From: JBKPDV01 sp046728075
GTDB taxonomy: Bacteria; Acidobacteriota; Thermoanaerobaculia; UBA5066; Gp7-AA6
Direction: 5' to 3'
Length of the DNA stretch: 6,548 bases
Assembly: GCA_046728075.1 (NCBI GenBank)
Contig: JBKPDV010000265.1
Span: 1 to 6,548, forward strand
Part shown: in pieces, positions 6,058 to 6,548 of the stretch
Layout: each line of letters begins with the position of its first letter
How positions within the stretch are numbered: the first letter of the stretch is position 1
Made by a program: the position numbers and the translations under genes
Notes under the pieces: generated by a model
Database searches by the model: none
Seen by the model: the letters and a program-made list of their open reading frames with translations, nothing else
What the model was told of the DNA's origin: nothing

Positions 6058-6234
6058 TCTAGTCTCGAGCTAACAGCTATCAGCTAACAGCTTTCAGCCA
6101 AATGCCGGTCGTCGCTTTCGTCTGGCTGAGAGCTGAAAGCTGTGAGCTGAAAGCTTCGGAAGTTGGATTTCGCCGTGGCGGAGGTTGGTTTACACGTTTG
6201 CAACGACGAGCCCCGCGGGGCCATAGTTATTCCC
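6058..6234. other. Head-to-head intergenic region between thyX-like gene and iscS
   Basis: This 177-bp gap must hold both divergent promoters. Half of it is the AGCTNNC inverted array, which begins only 11 bp upstream of the ThyX-like ATG. The remaining 80 bp next to iscS include a perfect 10-bp palindrome CCCCGCGGGG (6211-6220) and a TTTACA (6189-6194) that resembles a -35 box but has no -10 at normal spacing. The iscS frame is open back through GTG 6175, so a longer start cannot be excluded. Confidence 0.55.
6068..6155. repeat. Inverted array of 7-bp AGCTNNC units (large hairpin)
   Basis: The left arm (6068-6100) reads as four units AGCTAAC, AGCTATC, AGCTAAC and AGCTTTC, followed by AGCCA. 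The right arm (6123-6155) reads TGGCTGAG, AGCTGAA, AGCTGTG, AGCTGAA and AGCT, which is the same unit on the other strand. About 25 of 32 arm positions are complementary (plus the A6100/T6123 pair), with the mismatches confined to the variable NN positions. The loop is 22 nt (6101-6122). Base composition is visibly more AT-rich than the neighbouring genes. Confidence 0.9.
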
Positions 6235-6548
6235 GTGCAGCTGCCGATCTACATGGACAACCACGCGACCACGCCGGTCGATCCGCGCGTGCTCGAGGCG
6301 ATGCTGCCTTATTTCACGACGGCCTTCGGCAACGCCGCCTCGCGCAACCACATTTTCGGTTGGGAGGCGGAGGCGGCCGTGGACGAGGCGCGTCACAAGA
6401 TCGCGCGCGCCATGAACGCCTCCGAGAAAGAGCTCGTCTTCACGTCCGGGGCGACCGAGTCGGACGATCTCGCGATCCTGGGCACGGCGAGGATGTACCG
6501 GTCCAAGGGAAATCACATCGTGACGGGAAAGACCGAGCATCGCGCCGT
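6235..6548 (+). CDS. iscS: Cysteine desulfurase, IscS type (5' part only)
   Basis: The first 104 codons are present and the gene runs off the right edge. IscS is a PLP enzyme that takes sulfur from cysteine to build Fe-S clusters and thio-modified tRNAs. The translation opens LPIYMDNHATTPVDPRV (residues 3-19), followed by FGNAASRNHIFGWEAEAAVD (31-50), FTSGATESDDLAI (69-81) and HIVTGKTEH (94-102). This tracks E. coli IscS nearly position for position, including the conserved SGATES and the His of TEH next to the cofactor. The PLP lysine and the catalytic cysteine loop lie outside the window. The GTG start at 6235 is chosen because it reproduces the E. coli N-terminus exactly in length (M-x-LPIY). 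It has no good ribosome site; GTG 6175 in the same frame and ATG 6253 are alternatives. No iscR or other isc gene is upstream. NAASR replaces the usual NPASR. Confidence 0.9.
   Translation, partial: MQLPIYMDNHATTPVDPRVLEAMLPYFTTAFGNAASRNHIFGWEAEAAVDEARHKIARAMNASEKELVFTSGATESDDLAILGTARMYRSKGNHIVTGKTEHRA

Noticed and set aside
6068..6155. Rho-independent terminator or insertion-sequence terminal repeats
   Set aside because: It lies upstream of both flanking genes, has no T-run, and encloses only 22 bp, so it is neither a terminator nor an element end.

Overview
The window is a GC-rich (roughly 60-65% by eye) bacterial chromosomal segment. It carries six protein genes and no RNA genes, insertion sequences or CRISPR array that I can see. 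The gene content is mixed housekeeping and accessory: a secreted M14 metallopeptidase with a glutamine-amidotransferase-like tail, a stand-alone hotdog thioesterase-like protein, a BON-domain protein, ProC, a long ThyX-family protein and IscS. This content, plus G-rich and AGCT-rich tandem repeats between genes, would fit a soil or sediment lineage such as Acidobacteriota or a relative. That assignment is an inference from style and recalled family distribution, not a demonstrated placement.

Layout. 1-1953 (-): N-terminal 651 residues of an exported M14 zinc carboxypeptidase-like protein, running off the left edge. 1954-2115: head-to-head gap with an inverted array of 8-bp GACGGGGN units. 2116-2595 (+): DUF4442/PaaI-like hotdog protein. 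2646-3248 (-): BON-domain protein with an Arg/Glu-rich and Gly/aromatic-rich N-terminus and a near-perfect Shine-Dalgarno. 3249-3547: divergent spacer with a possible proC promoter. 3548-4414 (+): proC. 4453-6057 (-): 534-aa tandem-domain ThyX-family protein. 6058-6234: head-to-head gap with an inverted array of 7-bp AGCTNNC units. 6235-6548 (+): first 104 codons of iscS, running off the right edge.

How the genes work together. Strands alternate strictly (-,+,-,+,-,+), so no two neighbours can share an operon transcript and adjacency says little about shared function. The recognisable roles are separate: extracellular peptide breakdown, acyl-CoA-type thioester chemistry, stress or envelope-associated BON function, proline synthesis, dTMP synthesis and Fe-S/tRNA sulfur supply.

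Most notable points. The ThyX-like protein has two ThyX-type halves whose signature motifs look degenerate in complementary ways. Two sequence-unrelated but similarly built short-tandem-repeat hairpins (arms of about four units) sit in two of the three head-to-head intergenic regions; the first also has G-quadruplex-forming potential on both strands.
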